Assembly (NCBI GenBank): GCA_002478145.1
Contig: DLMI01000011.1
Coordinates: 72,916 to 136,915 of the forward strand
Direction of reading: 5' to 3'
DNA: 64,000 bases
DNA from: Acidobacteria bacterium UBA7540
GTDB taxonomy: Bacteria; Acidobacteriota; Terriglobia; UBA7540
In this document: positions 35,083-44,999 of the stretch, one piece after another
Numbering within the stretch: position 1 is the first letter of the stretch
How the letters are laid out: every line of letters starts with the position of its first letter
Program-made: the position numbers and the translations under genes
Notes under the pieces: generated by a model
Database searches by the model: none
Told to the model about the DNA's origin: nothing
Seen by the model: only the letters and a program-made list of their open reading frames with translations

Positions 35083-36980
35083 GGTGACTCCCAGATATTG
35101 CGACGAATCCAGTGCCTTAGAACGTAAAGCGCCCAGGGCCGTGACCAACTGGTCTTCCCAGCCAGAAAGGCGTGCCAAACTCTCTCCACCGCCCGCTGCT
35201 CGAGAGGGCATTTATCAGCGTCCCCTCTGCTCAGGAGCTCAGTCCCCACCTCGGCCCGCAAGCCGTTGCCCAACCACCGCTCAAACGGCAGCGTGAAGCC
35301 CATCTTGCGGCGAGAGTAGATCTCCCTGGGCAAACGCTGACCGACCGACCGCAGGAGAAGGGGCTTGGGTATGGGGGGATCGAGCTTGAGCCTGCCGGCC
35401 AGGGGAAGAACGTACTCCCATAGCCTGTAATCCAGGAACGGGGTCCGAGCCTCGAGCGAAACGGCCATGCTCATGCAATCGGTATCCCGGAGGAGCGTGT
35501 TGGCCATGTACGTTGACGCCTCGAGGACAGAGACCTGGTTGACCGGGTCAAGCTCGCGAACCTGCTCAACCAATTCTGCGTAATTTCCGGGCAACACAAA
35601 GTTGCCGTTCCACAGCTCTTGACGGGGCAGCATGCTTCGGACGGCTCCCGGCAGGAAGAGCGCCCGCAACAGGAAGTAGGGCTGGTTCCCATAATAGTCA
35701 TTGCCGGCCAGGGCCAAGGCCTTCGAAAGCCTGTTTGTTTCGCTCCCCCCAAGCAGGGCGTTAAAGCCTCTTGCGAGAGGCGCCAACCATCCGGCGTACC
35801 TTTGGAAGCTCATCATTTTGGGCACAGAACAGAAGGTCGAGTATCCGGCGAAAATCTCATCCCCACCCAGTCCGCTCAGCGCCACGGTAACTCCGGCCTC
35901 TTTGGTAGCCCGAGAAATGACGTAAGTGTTGATGCCGTCGACGCTCGGTTGGTCCATCCCGCCCAAGGCGCTTGGGATTTCTTCCAGGAGCCGCTTGTCG
36001 GTGAGCTCGATCTTATGGTGATGGCAAGCGTGCTCGCGCGCCACCTGGTCGGAATACCTGGCCTCACAGAAGTCGCTTTCCCCGAAGACGACGGAGAAGG
36101 TCTCGAGCGGTCTCTGAGACGCCTCGCTGGCCGCGGCAACAATGCAACTCGAGTCCACACCACCACTGAGGAAAACACCGATGGGAACATCGCTGATCAA
36201 TCTCTCCGAGACCGCCTGCAGAATTAGCCCTCGAATTGCCGCCAAAGCCTCGTCCGGAGCATCCGTCGCCGGAGGTCTGGAAGCCACTTCCGCCAAGCTC
36301 CAGTATCTGCGGGTTTCGAGATGCTTCTTTTCCCAAATGAGAGTATGGCCGGGGGGAAGCGACCGCACGCCCTCGATGATGGTGACGGGGTCCTGAACGC
36401 CTCCGAAAGCCAGGTAGGATGCCAGGCCCGTCATATCCAGGCGGCGCGGCACAAGCCCGCTGGCCAGCAAGGCGCGAACTTCCGATCCGAAGAGGAACCG
36501 GTCGGGCGACGCGTAGTAATAGAGCGGCTTAACACCCAGCCGGTCGCGCGCCAGAAAGAGCCTTTCCCTTCGCGCATCCCACAGCGCAAAAGCGAACATT
36601 CCGCCGAGACGGTCAAGACACGCCTCCCCCCACTCGCCATAGGCCTCGAGGAGCACTTCCGTGTCCCCGGTGGAGGTGAAGCGATGGCCCAGTTTCTGGA
36701 GTTCGCTGCGGACTTGCTGGAAATTGTAGATTTCTCCGTTAAAGACCAGCCAATTGCCTGTCTCAGGATCATGCATCGGCATATGCCCGGCCGGCGAGAG
36801 ATCGAGGATGGCCAAGCGGCGGCTTCCCAGCCCGACGCACTGCTGCGCGTCCGAGCGGAGCGGAAGGATCTCCATCCCTTCATCGTCAGGACCGCGATGA
36901 GCCAATGCCCGTGTGCCCAGGCTGAGCGCCCGGTCAACTTCGGGCGAGCGTTTGCCGACTAGTCCAAAGATTCCGCACAC
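35079..36980 (-). CDS. asnB: Asparagine synthase (glutamine-hydrolysing)
   Basis: A 633-residue AsnB. Cys-2 of MCGIFGLVG is the glutaminase nucleophile after Met removal; RALAHRGPDDEG follows, and FLSGGVDSSCIVAA is the ATP-pyrophosphatase P-loop of the synthetase domain. ALSGLGGDEIFAGYSTF and SLEARTPFLDYRLWE complete the C-domain. In polysaccharide clusters AsnB-like enzymes amidate uronic acids or amino-sugar carboxylates, for example to uronamides. Together with the heparinase-like gene this suggests an amidated uronate in the polymer (inference). Confidence 0.93.
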   Translation of the reverse strand: MCGIFGLVGKRSPEVDRALSLGTRALAHRGPDDEGMEILPLRSDAQQCVGLGSRRLAILDLSPAGHMPMHDPETGNWLVFNGEIYNFQQVRSELQKLGHRFTSTGDTEVLLEAYGEWGEACLDRLGGMFAFALWDARRERLFLARDRLGVKPLYYYASPDRFLFGSEVRALLASGLVPRRLDMTGLASYLAFGGVQDPVTIIEGVRSLPPGHTLIWEKKHLETRRYWSLAEVASRPPATDAPDEALAAIRGLILQAVSERLISDVPIGVFLSGGVDSSCIVAAASEASQRPLETFSVVFGESDFCEARYSDQVAREHACHHHKIELTDKRLLEEIPSALGGMDQPSVDGINTYVISRATKEAGVTVALSGLGGDEIFAGYSTFCSVPKMMSFQRYAGWLAPLARGFNALLGGSETNRLSKALALAGNDYYGNQPYFLLRALFLPGAVRSMLPRQELWNGNFVLPGNYAELVEQVRELDPVNQVSVLEASTYMANTLLRDTDCMSMAVSLEARTPFLDYRLWEYVLPLAGRLKLDPPIPKPLLLRSVGQRLPREIYSRRKMGFTLPFERWLGNGLRAEVGTELLSRGDADKCPLEQRAVERVWHAFLAGKTSWSRPWALYVLRHWIRRNIWESP

Positions 36981-37067
36981 GGTCTTATCTCTTTCGAGGT
37001 GCCTTCCGGTTTCTCTGTGCCTCAGTGCCTCTGTGGTTCTTGTTCACCGCTGATACTACTTTCGGGT

Positions 37068-37169
37068 CTGTCATGCCGAGTCCGCCACGGCGGACGAAGC
37101 ATCTCGGCATTTTTCCGCACTGTTTGAGCTTACAAATGTGGGGATTCTTCGCTTCGCTCAGAATGACAG
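37068..37169. repeat. Foldback intergenic repeat
   Basis: The ends CTGTCATGCCGAG and CTCAGAATGACAG are imperfect inverted repeats, with inner AAGCATCTC/ATTCTTCGC segments. It belongs to the same family as 39738-39863 (TGTCAT...CTTCGCTGCGCTCAG...ATGACA). The GT4 stop codon (37186) lies 17 bases beyond, and a degenerate piece (GGATTCTTCGCTTC) reaches into that gene's last codons. Confidence 0.65.
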
Positions 37170-37185
37170 GCGGTGGCGCTTTCCC

Positions 37186-38352
37186 CTACGCAGGAGGATT
37201 CTTCGCTTCAAAGCACCTGGACAGTGCGTTATGGAATCCTGCGAGAGTGGAATCATAACTCCAGCTTTGAACCGTGCATCGTGCCTTCTCACCCAGCAGT
37301 AACAGGCGCTGTTCGGACTCGCAGGCGCGATCTATAGCCGAGGCCAGAGCCGCCGGGTCGTTCTCGGGTACCATGTATCCGTTCTCGCCCTCGATGATCA
37401 GATCGTGTGCCGCCCCAACCTTCCGCGTGGCGATCACCGGCAGCCCACTTGCCATTGCCTCATTGAGGACGAGCCCCCACTGTTCAACCTCGGAGGGCAG
37501 GACGAACAGGTCCGCAGCAGCGTAAAACCTGGGCAAGTCCTTCCAATCGTGGAACCCCAGGAAAAAAACTTGCGGCAAATTTTGTGCCAGCTTTTCGAGC
37601 GACTTTCTTTTGGCGCCGTCGCCGACGATGAGCAGTCCAATGTCGGATCGCTTTGTGGAAAGCCGCCGCAAAGCTTCAATCAGCACATCAACGCGTTTCA
37701 ACCCGATTAATCGGCCCACGTAAAGCAGCAGATAACGCTGCCCCCAGCCGTTTTCGTCCCGTATGGTTTGGCGGGAAACGCGATAATGGTCCGCCTGGGT
37801 CTGAAAACACTCGTTATCTACCGCATAGCGCGCCAGGAAGATCTTTTCCGGTGTCGCACCGTAGAATTGCCAATACTGAGAATTCAAGGTCCCGACGGAT
37901 AGGAAGGCCGAAACACGTTTTGTGAGCCACCCAAGGACCAACCGCTTCAGTGCAAGCTTAAGCTGTGGTTTCCCCTGCTCTGCAACCACGTTCGAGTCAG
38001 TCCGCACTAGCATCGGAATCCGGTGGGCGATAACCCAGAGAATCGCCAGCATTGTAGTCGCGGTGTTATAACCGTAGATGACAACTGCATCGGGTCGGAA
38101 AGCTCTAAGCTCTCGCCACACGCCGGGATTGATGGCTCCTACCAATAGCCGGCCATGCCATCTTGCCGGCGCAAAGTTCTTGAGGTAGCGTGCCGGGTAT
38201 GGATGTGCGCCAAGACGCCATTGCTGTCCCGGCTGGTGGTCGCGAGAGTACAGCACTTGAATATCGTAGTCCCCCGACCTCGCAAGGCGTTCAAAAAGCG
38301 GCTCACGATAGGGTGTCGGGACGCCAACCAAAATCGCAACGCGTTTCTTCAT
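37186..38352 (-). CDS. GT4 family glycosyltransferase
   Basis: From ATG 38352, which overlaps the upstream stop by ATGA, the protein has 388 residues: MKKRVAILVGVPTPYREPLF, then LLYVGRLIGLKRVDVLIEAL and VLPSEVEQWGLVLNEAMASG with the donor-site glutamates. The absence of a glycine-rich N-terminal loop and the PTPYR start are typical of a GT4 subgroup that often follows O-antigen ligase genes. The last residues derive from a foldback repeat. Confidence 0.87.
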   Translation of the reverse strand: MKKRVAILVGVPTPYREPLFERLARSGDYDIQVLYSRDHQPGQQWRLGAHPYPARYLKNFAPARWHGRLLVGAINPGVWRELRAFRPDAVVIYGYNTATTMLAILWVIAHRIPMLVRTDSNVVAEQGKPQLKLALKRLVLGWLTKRVSAFLSVGTLNSQYWQFYGATPEKIFLARYAVDNECFQTQADHYRVSRQTIRDENGWGQRYLLLYVGRLIGLKRVDVLIEALRRLSTKRSDIGLLIVGDGAKRKSLEKLAQNLPQVFFLGFHDWKDLPRFYAAADLFVLPSEVEQWGLVLNEAMASGLPVIATRKVGAAHDLIIEGENGYMVPENDPAALASAIDRACESEQRLLLLGEKARCTVQSWSYDSTLAGFHNALSRCFEAKNPPA

Positions 38353-39623
38353 CGCGAAACTCGGACGGGAGTAGTGAGGCGGGCAGCCAAGACGCCGAAG
38401 ACCAGCCAGAACAAGATCGTTGAAAAAAAGCCTACACTGGTGAGCCACGCTTCGAAAAATGCGCTTGCCAACCCTCCTACCAAACACGCTGAAAGCGTGA
38501 GCATCACCCAAAACTCCTCTCCCGTTTGATGCAGCCTACGGAAGAGCATTAAGCGCTGGATCGCTGCGACAAGCACCCACGCCAGCGGGAGGAGCACAAA
38601 GCCAGCACCTATTAAACCGACTTCCTCTACCAACGCAAGGTAGCTGTTGACCTTCTCGCGCACGGCGCTGCCGCTTTCGAATGCAAACTCCCAGTCCTCG
38701 CTATACCCTTTGCTTACCCCAAACCCCACCCCGACCAGCGGGCTTTCCTGGGCCGCCTCCCACGAGGCGCTGAGGAGCTCTCCCCTCGACCTAAGAATGT
38801 AGGAACTGCCCTTATAAATGTAGACTCGGTTCAAGTTCTGCACATATTCAGGGAAGTACAAGCCCATAATGACCGCGGTGACAAGCGAGCCGCCCAGGAA
38901 CAATCCAAAAGCCCGGCGGTGGGCAAAGTAGAGCCACCATCCGCACCCAAGAAAGGCGGCGGCAAGGCCCCCCCTGGATCTCGACATGAGCAAGAAGATG
39001 AAATAAGCTATGGTGAGTAGAACATTGGCAATCCGGATCTGCGGTGCCTTGTCAAACGACCGTAACAACTGGAGTAGCAGGACGGGTCCGACCAAGGGGA
39101 TGAAGGCCCCGAGACCATTCGGATTTCCGAAGGGGCCTGCGAAATAACCCGCGCGCGCAGGCAAGACATGTATGCCCGCCAAGGCGCAGCCCAGCGCCAC
39201 GATCACAGCGCACCAATAAACCTGGTCGAGAAGCTTGCACGAGCCTCCGGATGGGCCTGGAGATTCCAGCCTCCCATACAGCATGGCCGCCGCAGCCAAG
39301 CAACCAAAAGTCGCAGCTTTTAGGATCGTCATCAGGCCGTTTACCGAATAGGAGCTTGAAATCGCCGCGTAGGCCACAAAGCAAAAAAGGCTCAGATGCA
39401 TCGGATGCCAAATAGAACGGCTTCCCTGCACAGAGCTCCGCAGAAGCATGCCCAGCGCCAAAGCAAGGAGCATGACCCAGCGGAACTCACCCAGCACTCC
39501 CCCTCGATTTACGATCGGCATCGAAGCACCCAGGAAAGCCAGCAGGGTGGACAGGACGAGGAAGTGCGGCGGAATTAGAGAAGCGAAGAGGACAAGCGCG
39601 GCCACTACAATCGCAACTGTCAC
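38349..39623 (-). CDS. O-antigen ligase / Wzy-like polymerase (second copy type)
   Basis: A 424-residue membrane protein with about ten helices, starting with GTG. Key elements are LLMSRSRGGLAAAFLGCGWW, the region RSRGELLSASWEAAQESPLVGVGFG, and VNSYLALVEEVGLIGAGFVLLPL, as in the O-antigen ligase superfamily. It is not closely similar to the protein at 929-2395, so each locus has its own polymerase or ligase. It sits directly upstream of the GT4 gene with which it shares ATGA. Confidence 0.85.
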   Translation of the reverse strand: MTVAIVVAALVLFASLIPPHFLVLSTLLAFLGASMPIVNRGGVLGEFRWVMLLALALGMLLRSSVQGSRSIWHPMHLSLFCFVAYAAISSSYSVNGLMTILKAATFGCLAAAAMLYGRLESPGPSGGSCKLLDQVYWCAVIVALGCALAGIHVLPARAGYFAGPFGNPNGLGAFIPLVGPVLLLQLLRSFDKAPQIRIANVLLTIAYFIFLLMSRSRGGLAAAFLGCGWWLYFAHRRAFGLFLGGSLVTAVIMGLYFPEYVQNLNRVYIYKGSSYILRSRGELLSASWEAAQESPLVGVGFGVSKGYSEDWEFAFESGSAVREKVNSYLALVEEVGLIGAGFVLLPLAWVLVAAIQRLMLFRRLHQTGEEFWVMLTLSACLVGGLASAFFEAWLTSVGFFSTILFWLVFGVLAARLTTPVRVSR

Positions 39624-39737
39624 CTACCAACCTCCTCTACCCACGAGAATCATTAGCGGATGCTGAAAAACCTTTGTGAACGTTGTCATTCCGACCCAGA
39701 CCGCTCGCCTGCCATGCTGTCATTCTGAGTCCTTCGC

Positions 39738-39863
39738 TGTCATCCTGAGCGCAGCGAAGGATCTCGCCCTGCCCGCTCAGGATAAACTGCGCGGAGAATC
39801 TCGCTCTGGACTTTTCCGCCGAGAAACGACAGGGCGAGATGCTTCGCTGCGCTCAGCATGACA
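39738..39863. repeat. Foldback intergenic repeat with 34-bp arms
   Basis: The arm at 39738-39771 (TGTCATCCTGAGCGCAGCGA...) recurs as its reverse complement at 39830-39863 with two mismatches. The gap between genes, 39624-39935, contains otherwise only an unrepeated copy of the motif CATTCTGAGTCCTTCGCTG. No coding capacity. The sequence style CTTCGCTGCGCTCAG is common in intergenic repeats of soil bacteria. Confidence 0.8.
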
Positions 39864-39935
39864 GACCCGGAGGTGGTATGAGAAGTTTGTTTCATAATTC
39901 ATTCAGAGCTTCAAAGCGGCGGGCGAGTCGCCGAC

Positions 39936-41066
39936 CTATTCGGGTGATTTGAGAACAAGGCTCGACCCACCGCTGAGGTGCTGCATAAGATGGGGGCTTC
40001 CGGCAATCGCAGCGACCACCTGCTCGACCGTAACGGACTCGATTCTGGCATCTGAAGAGGTCACCACTACGTGGCGAGGGTCCGCTGGGCAAGGCCCCCA
40101 AAGCTCGGGAAAGCTGGGTCCGAAAACCGCAATAACCGGAACGCGCAAGGCGGCGGCAATGTGCATGGGGCCGCAGTCGTTGCAGAGCAAGAGGGCGAAA
40201 CGCCGGATCAGGGCACAAAGCTTTCCCACCGTTAGGGTCGCAGGCGCTTGCACAACCGTTGTCCTGACGCTCTCAACGAAGCCCTGTACGGCCTCGGCAT
40301 CTGCCGGGCTTCCCGTAACCACAACCTTGCAGTCGAATTTCCCCGCTAGATGCTCGGCAACACGCGCGAAGCGGTCTGCCGGCCAGCGCTTCTCCGGGCC
40401 GCCCGCGCCCGGGTGTACTCCGAGAAGGCGGCTTCCGGCCACTCCTTGTTCTTGCAGCCATTCGTCCGCCCAGGCCAAGTCAGCGTCGCAGAGACCAACG
40501 GAGGGTGCGCTCTCCAGGGCAGGCACATCCAATGCCCGAAGAAGGCCATAGGCATGTTCAACACGATGCCGGTGATGGTCAGTACCTACGGCCGGTTTGG
40601 TCTCTTGCATTGCGGCGCCGTCCAGGCAGACTTGCGTATGGATTCCGGTGCAGAGACCCAGGATGCGGTCCATGGGATGGTCGTAGCAAACCACCAGCAA
40701 GTCGTACGACCGCGCTCGCAGCTCGCGAATCAGCTTGACGGTGTCCAGAAATCCCGCACGCGGCGACTCCCGCCTCAGCGTCCATCGCGCCTCATACGTG
40801 ATAACCTCATTTACTGCCGGATGGTTTCTGGGAATGTCCGCCACAGCGCTTTTGCAGACGACCGCGATATGAGCTTGGGGGTACCTCAACCTGAGATTGG
40901 CGAAGAGCGGGGTCAGCAAGACAAGATCGCCGAGGTGAGACAGGCAGATGCACAGGACTCGGCGGGGCTGGTGACCATCTGTACGCGATGAGTAAGCACA
41001 GAAGGCCCGATTTGCCGCCCTCAGGGTGCCGAGAACTGCTCGCGCCGCTGTACGGGACAATGACAT
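39936..41066 (-). CDS. GT9 family (heptosyltransferase-like) glycosyltransferase
   Basis: A 376-residue protein with CICLSHLGDLVLLTPLFANL (the N-terminal G-D motif), LGVHPGAGGPEKRWPADRF and LLLCNDCGPMHIAAALRVPV, the ADP-heptose type donor site; VIAVFGPSFPELWGP follows. Usually these enzymes add heptose to LPS core. It begins 13 bases after the upstream gene's stop. Together with the second GT9 at 52.4-53.6 kb this suggests heptose or a related sugar in the right-locus glycan. Confidence 0.89.
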   Translation of the reverse strand: MSLSRTAARAVLGTLRAANRAFCAYSSRTDGHQPRRVLCICLSHLGDLVLLTPLFANLRLRYPQAHIAVVCKSAVADIPRNHPAVNEVITYEARWTLRRESPRAGFLDTVKLIRELRARSYDLLVVCYDHPMDRILGLCTGIHTQVCLDGAAMQETKPAVGTDHHRHRVEHAYGLLRALDVPALESAPSVGLCDADLAWADEWLQEQGVAGSRLLGVHPGAGGPEKRWPADRFARVAEHLAGKFDCKVVVTGSPADAEAVQGFVESVRTTVVQAPATLTVGKLCALIRRFALLLCNDCGPMHIAAALRVPVIAVFGPSFPELWGPCPADPRHVVVTSSDARIESVTVEQVVAAIAGSPHLMQHLSGGSSLVLKSPE

Positions 41067-41079
41067 GATGCCTTAATCA

Positions 41080-42669
41080 CTAACCCTTCCGGTGGAACCA
41101 CAAATCGAAGTAGCTGCTTTGCCCGCGGCGTACATAGTTTTCAATAAACGCCTGGCGGAACGAAGCGGGAAACGCATTGACGTCTTTGAAGGGAACTTCC
41201 CCTCTAGGGATAAGCCAAAGACTCCGTCGTCCCGACCGCAGCGCCTCGAGGGTTGCCGCGGGCATGGGGAGCCCACCCTCTTGCATGTCCATAAGAGCCG
41301 GCGCGTCCACCAGATAGGGTTGGTTCCGGAATACGAGCTCTGTCCTGTTGAACGTCAAGGGATAGGAAACGCTCGTCGTAATGTTGGTATCCCCATACCC
41401 CATTAGGATGTCGCAATGGGGATACCTTTGTTCTAAGTTCTTCAGATCGTCAACGACGGATTTTGCCTCATAGTTCCTGGAAAGACTACCCTCGATCACC
41501 AATCGGGCGCCGCACGCCCCGTACAGCAGAAGCGCCAGGGTGAAGGAAACAAGCGCACTCCAAGCGAGCCTGGGCATGCCCCGATCCCACATGGCCTGAA
41601 CGCGATGAGATGTTTCAAGTTTGCCCAAGAGAAACGCCACCAGAGGAATGAACGGCAGCAGGTGATGAGGACCAGCGCCGGGTTTGCTAGCGACCACCAA
41701 GATCAAGAGCGAAGCCAGAACAGAACCACCAACAAAGAATTTGTTCCGGTTGAGAGCACACCGCCAGTCCTCCCGTGAGGAGGCAAACCAACAAGCCATC
41801 AAAACCACCAGCGGCAGCACGTAAAACCCGCCAATTTCCAATGTGCGAATGCCATCGCGCCAGTCGAGGCCCTCCCTAGCCGAGTTTCTCAGGCACTCGA
41901 AGTAGTTAAGAAGCGATATACGCCTGAATAGTGCAAAGGGGAGAACCGCTGTGACTGCGCTGGCCACAAATGTCCGGGCCAAAGCCTGAACCCGGTTCCG
42001 CTGGTAAAGAAAGCCAAGGTAAGGCAGAAAGTAAGCGATGGCTGTGGCCTTTAGATTGAAGCCTGCGCCCAGCGCCAATCCGCATAACAAGGGCGCCACC
42101 CACAAATTCTCTAGAGTGCATGCGAAAAGACCAACAGCGCTACAAAGCACCAGGAAAGAATCCGGGCGAGGGAAGAATGCGTAATTGTTAAAGAGAAGGC
42201 AGGCTGCACAGAAGTAGAAAATCGCGGTGAATGAGGCATTTCTTGAAGTGGAACGACCCAAGCTGAGGCGGAGCAACACCAGACTCACTAAAGGACATAT
42301 GACGCCCGGTAGCTTGGCAGCGTGCACACTTCCACCAAACAGCCACAGACTGGCGGCGATGGCCAGGAACGAGGCTGGCCCGTACACCATTGAGTATCTT
42401 GGTGCCGCGTCCACGGTCTGGTAAAGCGCATGACCTTTCCTAAAAAGCCAAGCAATGGCGACCACCGTGGGTTCAGCGTGATCCAGCCAGCCGGCGGAGA
42501 GCCAGTAGGTGAGGATGGCCAAAATAAAAAGTGGCAACATTACGAAGAGAGCCAACCCAGCCAACAATTCATAGTACCGCTGCATTCTGAGTGGTCGGAG
42601 CCTCGAGCCGGAGAGCAGCGTCACCACCAAGAGAAGAACCGGGAAAACGAGCCGGTAATGACCGCCCAA
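41080..42669 (-). CDS. GT-C type membrane glycosyltransferase (ArnT/PMT-like)
   Basis: A 529-residue protein with about ten to eleven hydrophobic helices. The region after the second helix, SAGWLDHAEPTVVAIAWLFRKGHALY, has the acidic pair of GT39-like enzymes (D-H-A-E), followed by YSMVYGPASFLAIA; a soluble periplasmic C-terminus ends near YVRRGQSSYFDLWFH. Such enzymes use polyprenyl-phosphate sugars. A start at an internal ATG (42585) would remove the first helix and seems less likely. The 302 bases upstream (42670-42971) hold nothing I can identify. Confidence 0.75.
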   Translation of the reverse strand: MGGHYRLVFPVLLLVVTLLSGSRLRPLRMQRYYELLAGLALFVMLPLFILAILTYWLSAGWLDHAEPTVVAIAWLFRKGHALYQTVDAAPRYSMVYGPASFLAIAASLWLFGGSVHAAKLPGVICPLVSLVLLRLSLGRSTSRNASFTAIFYFCAACLLFNNYAFFPRPDSFLVLCSAVGLFACTLENLWVAPLLCGLALGAGFNLKATAIAYFLPYLGFLYQRNRVQALARTFVASAVTAVLPFALFRRISLLNYFECLRNSAREGLDWRDGIRTLEIGGFYVLPLVVLMACWFASSREDWRCALNRNKFFVGGSVLASLLILVVASKPGAGPHHLLPFIPLVAFLLGKLETSHRVQAMWDRGMPRLAWSALVSFTLALLLYGACGARLVIEGSLSRNYEAKSVVDDLKNLEQRYPHCDILMGYGDTNITTSVSYPLTFNRTELVFRNQPYLVDAPALMDMQEGGLPMPAATLEALRSGRRSLWLIPRGEVPFKDVNAFPASFRQAFIENYVRRGQSSYFDLWFHRKG

Positions 42670-42971
42670 TATGCCCGTAGCAGTACCTACCTTCGTATCG
42701 TCATTAGATTAGAGAAATGTCAGACGTGTGAGCAGCCTCTGCCGCGATTCGAGAGGCCGCCGCAGCGACTATCACCAACACCGCGAAGCAACTATCAGGA
42801 TATTGTCGTTTTGTCTCAAGAGGCCCCAGAAGAAGCTGCGAGCCAGGTTCTGCAGCGCACCCACTCCAGCGCGGGGCTCGCAGCGGCAATAAGCGGTTCC
42901 GCAGTTGCATCATCGTGGATCATTGCCTGAATTCGAGGAGAGGAGCTACCACTCAACACCGTCAAGTGTCT

Positions 42972-43931
42972 CTACGAGCCAAGGCGAAACAGAATTGTTA
43001 GCATCCCCGGCGGGGACTTGTAGAGTGCGCGAATTACCGAGGCATCGGAGACCTTCTGTCGGCCGAGCGCGAGGGATAGTCGCATCGCGCGTGACGAGAC
43101 CGGCCGACGGGTCTTTTTCAGTGCCGGGAACTCCTTGAAGGCCTCGTAGAATCCCCTCAACACATGGCGAAGGAATCCCCCCCACGCGGCCTTGGCTGTG
43201 TACTTCACGAGGACGTTAGCGGTACTCAGGCCCCACCAGGGGAAGGGCTCATTGAGCCATGCCTGCAACAGCCGAGCTTTTGCCGTGAGCCGCCCGGCTT
43301 TCCCCATGTCACGGTATTCGGGAGAACCAGGGAGTGACTTCCCCGGAACAAAATGCGGATGCATCACGGTAGCGTGCGGGAATTGGAGGAGCCGATATCC
43401 CCTGTCTAGAACACGAAGGCTTAGGTCTGACTCCTCGCAGCCCCACTTGACGAGCTCTCGATAGTATCCCGTCTCCTGAAGTACTGCCTTGCGGACGCAG
43501 TGGCCCAGTCCCCAATAGTAGGAGGTATAGTACTCGGCCTCGGGGAAGACGGGCACACGGCGTTCGGCATCCAGCACGCGAAAATTGATGATCGCCAGTT
43601 CGGGCTCAGCCTCCATTCGGGCAACCACATTCGAGATGGCATCGACGTTGAGGAAGTAGGCATCGTCGTCGATGCTGATGAGGTAATCCCCTTTCGCCTC
43701 GCGCATCAGGAGGTTGCGAGCGGCGATAAGCCCACGGTTTTCGTCAAACCGGAATAATCGGATGTCAGGATGATGGGAACGAATATAATCCGATGTGCCG
43801 TCATGGGAAGCGTCGTCGAGGACGAGGATCTCCAGATTGGGATAGTCCTGCGCATAGAGGCTTTGCAAGGCTCTCGGCAACAGCGTCAGCCGGTTTCGCG
43901 TTGCGACCATCGCGCTCACAAGTGGATGCAT
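42972..43931 (-). CDS. GT2 family glycosyltransferase
   Basis: A 319-residue GT-A protein with VSAMVATRNRLTLLPRALQS, ILVLDDASHDGTSDYI and YLISIDDDAYFLNVD (DXD-type metal site). WGCEESDLSLRVLDRGYRLL holds the acidic catalytic-base ED motif. The C-terminus is a basic amphipathic helix (FLRHVLRGFYEAFKEFPALKK) suited to membrane association. Sugar donor unknown. Confidence 0.88.
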   Translation of the reverse strand: MHPLVSAMVATRNRLTLLPRALQSLYAQDYPNLEILVLDDASHDGTSDYIRSHHPDIRLFRFDENRGLIAARNLLMREAKGDYLISIDDDAYFLNVDAISNVVARMEAEPELAIINFRVLDAERRVPVFPEAEYYTSYYWGLGHCVRKAVLQETGYYRELVKWGCEESDLSLRVLDRGYRLLQFPHATVMHPHFVPGKSLPGSPEYRDMGKAGRLTAKARLLQAWLNEPFPWWGLSTANVLVKYTAKAAWGGFLRHVLRGFYEAFKEFPALKKTRRPVSSRAMRLSLALGRQKVSDASVIRALYKSPPGMLTILFRLGS

Positions 43932-44021
43932 TGTCGGCTACTTATTGATAGTGGCAATCTGTAGTGCCGCCGGGCGTCATTCTAACCTTCGGGCCGCAAC
44001 CGGGCCCCGAGCGACCGGGAC

Positions 44022-44999
44022 CTAGGCGAAATAGGGCCGATGAGGAGACTCCCCGCGGAGGACCTTGGCAACGCCCCGAAGTTTTCCGCAAAGCAATTGG
44101 AGGTTGGCACGCCAAGGGCGAGCCGGATTCTTGACCTGGGCCATGGTGCAGTACAAAAGTTCATACGCGAAGAGGCGAAGATAGTCACCGGGGCGTCGTC
44201 GCAGGAGGACGTGCATGACGACAGCGTGCCGGTTCAGAATCATACTTTCCCCTAGTGCCCCCCAGTCTTGGGGGATGCTCCCCATGCACTTATGGAGCAG
44301 CCGCGCTCGGGTTGTGTTCAGCAGCCGGTACCGTCTAGCCACGCGGGCCGACAGGTGGACGTCCTCCATGAAAGAGTAGCCCGCAAACGTTTCCCAAGAG
44401 CGCTCGGCGAGATAGGCCTCCCGGCGGTATGCCATCGCCGCCCCGTTCAGCCACTCCACGGGCTGAATCGCATCGGGACCGTCCGTCGGGTAGAAATTAA
44501 TCGCCGGCCCTACCAGTCGACCGGCGTAGCTGCCCTCCATCCTGCCACCCAAGGCGCGCAGCAAGAGGGCATTGAGGCGCGAAGGCGGCCCATAGCCATC
44601 ACCAACTATCGTGCCACTCACACCGCCTACCTCGCCTTTGGTATCGTCCTCGAAGACTCGCATGATCTCGGCAATGAAGTTTGGTTCCAGCACTACGTCG
44701 TCGTCCAGGAAGAGGATGATGTCACCTCGGCTGGCCTCGGCGCCGCGATTGCGCTGCGCGGCAGTGCTTCGGGCGGCGCTGCGCTGGTAAACAAGCGACA
44801 CCGGAAACTGAGCCGAAAGCGACCCAGCCAATTCCTCAGTGGCGTTGTCATCCGAGGAATCTACTATGATGATTTCCGACGGCAGGCGTGTCTGGCGTGC
44901 AACGCTGAGGAGACAATCCCTCAGTGGATCCGGGCGGTTCCGAGTGGGGATCACGACGCTACAATGCGCAGCCTGCACAGCCTTCACCGGTGCATCCAT
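44022..44999 (-). CDS. GT2 family glycosyltransferase
   Basis: A 325-residue GT-A protein: CSVVIPTRNRPDPLRDCLLS, IIIVDSSDDNATEEL, RNRGAEASRGDIILFLDDDV (metal-binding DDD), and GYSFMEDVHLSARVARRYRL with the ED catalytic base. The C-terminal helix LLRRRPGDYLRLFAYELLYC is probably membrane-associated. It is separated from the neighbouring GT2 by 90 bases. Target sugar is not predictable. Confidence 0.88.
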   Translation of the reverse strand: MDAPVKAVQAAHCSVVIPTRNRPDPLRDCLLSVARQTRLPSEIIIVDSSDDNATEELAGSLSAQFPVSLVYQRSAARSTAAQRNRGAEASRGDIILFLDDDVVLEPNFIAEIMRVFEDDTKGEVGGVSGTIVGDGYGPPSRLNALLLRALGGRMEGSYAGRLVGPAINFYPTDGPDAIQPVEWLNGAAMAYRREAYLAERSWETFAGYSFMEDVHLSARVARRYRLLNTTRARLLHKCMGSIPQDWGALGESMILNRHAVVMHVLLRRRPGDYLRLFAYELLYCTMAQVKNPARPWRANLQLLCGKLRGVAKVLRGESPHRPYFA

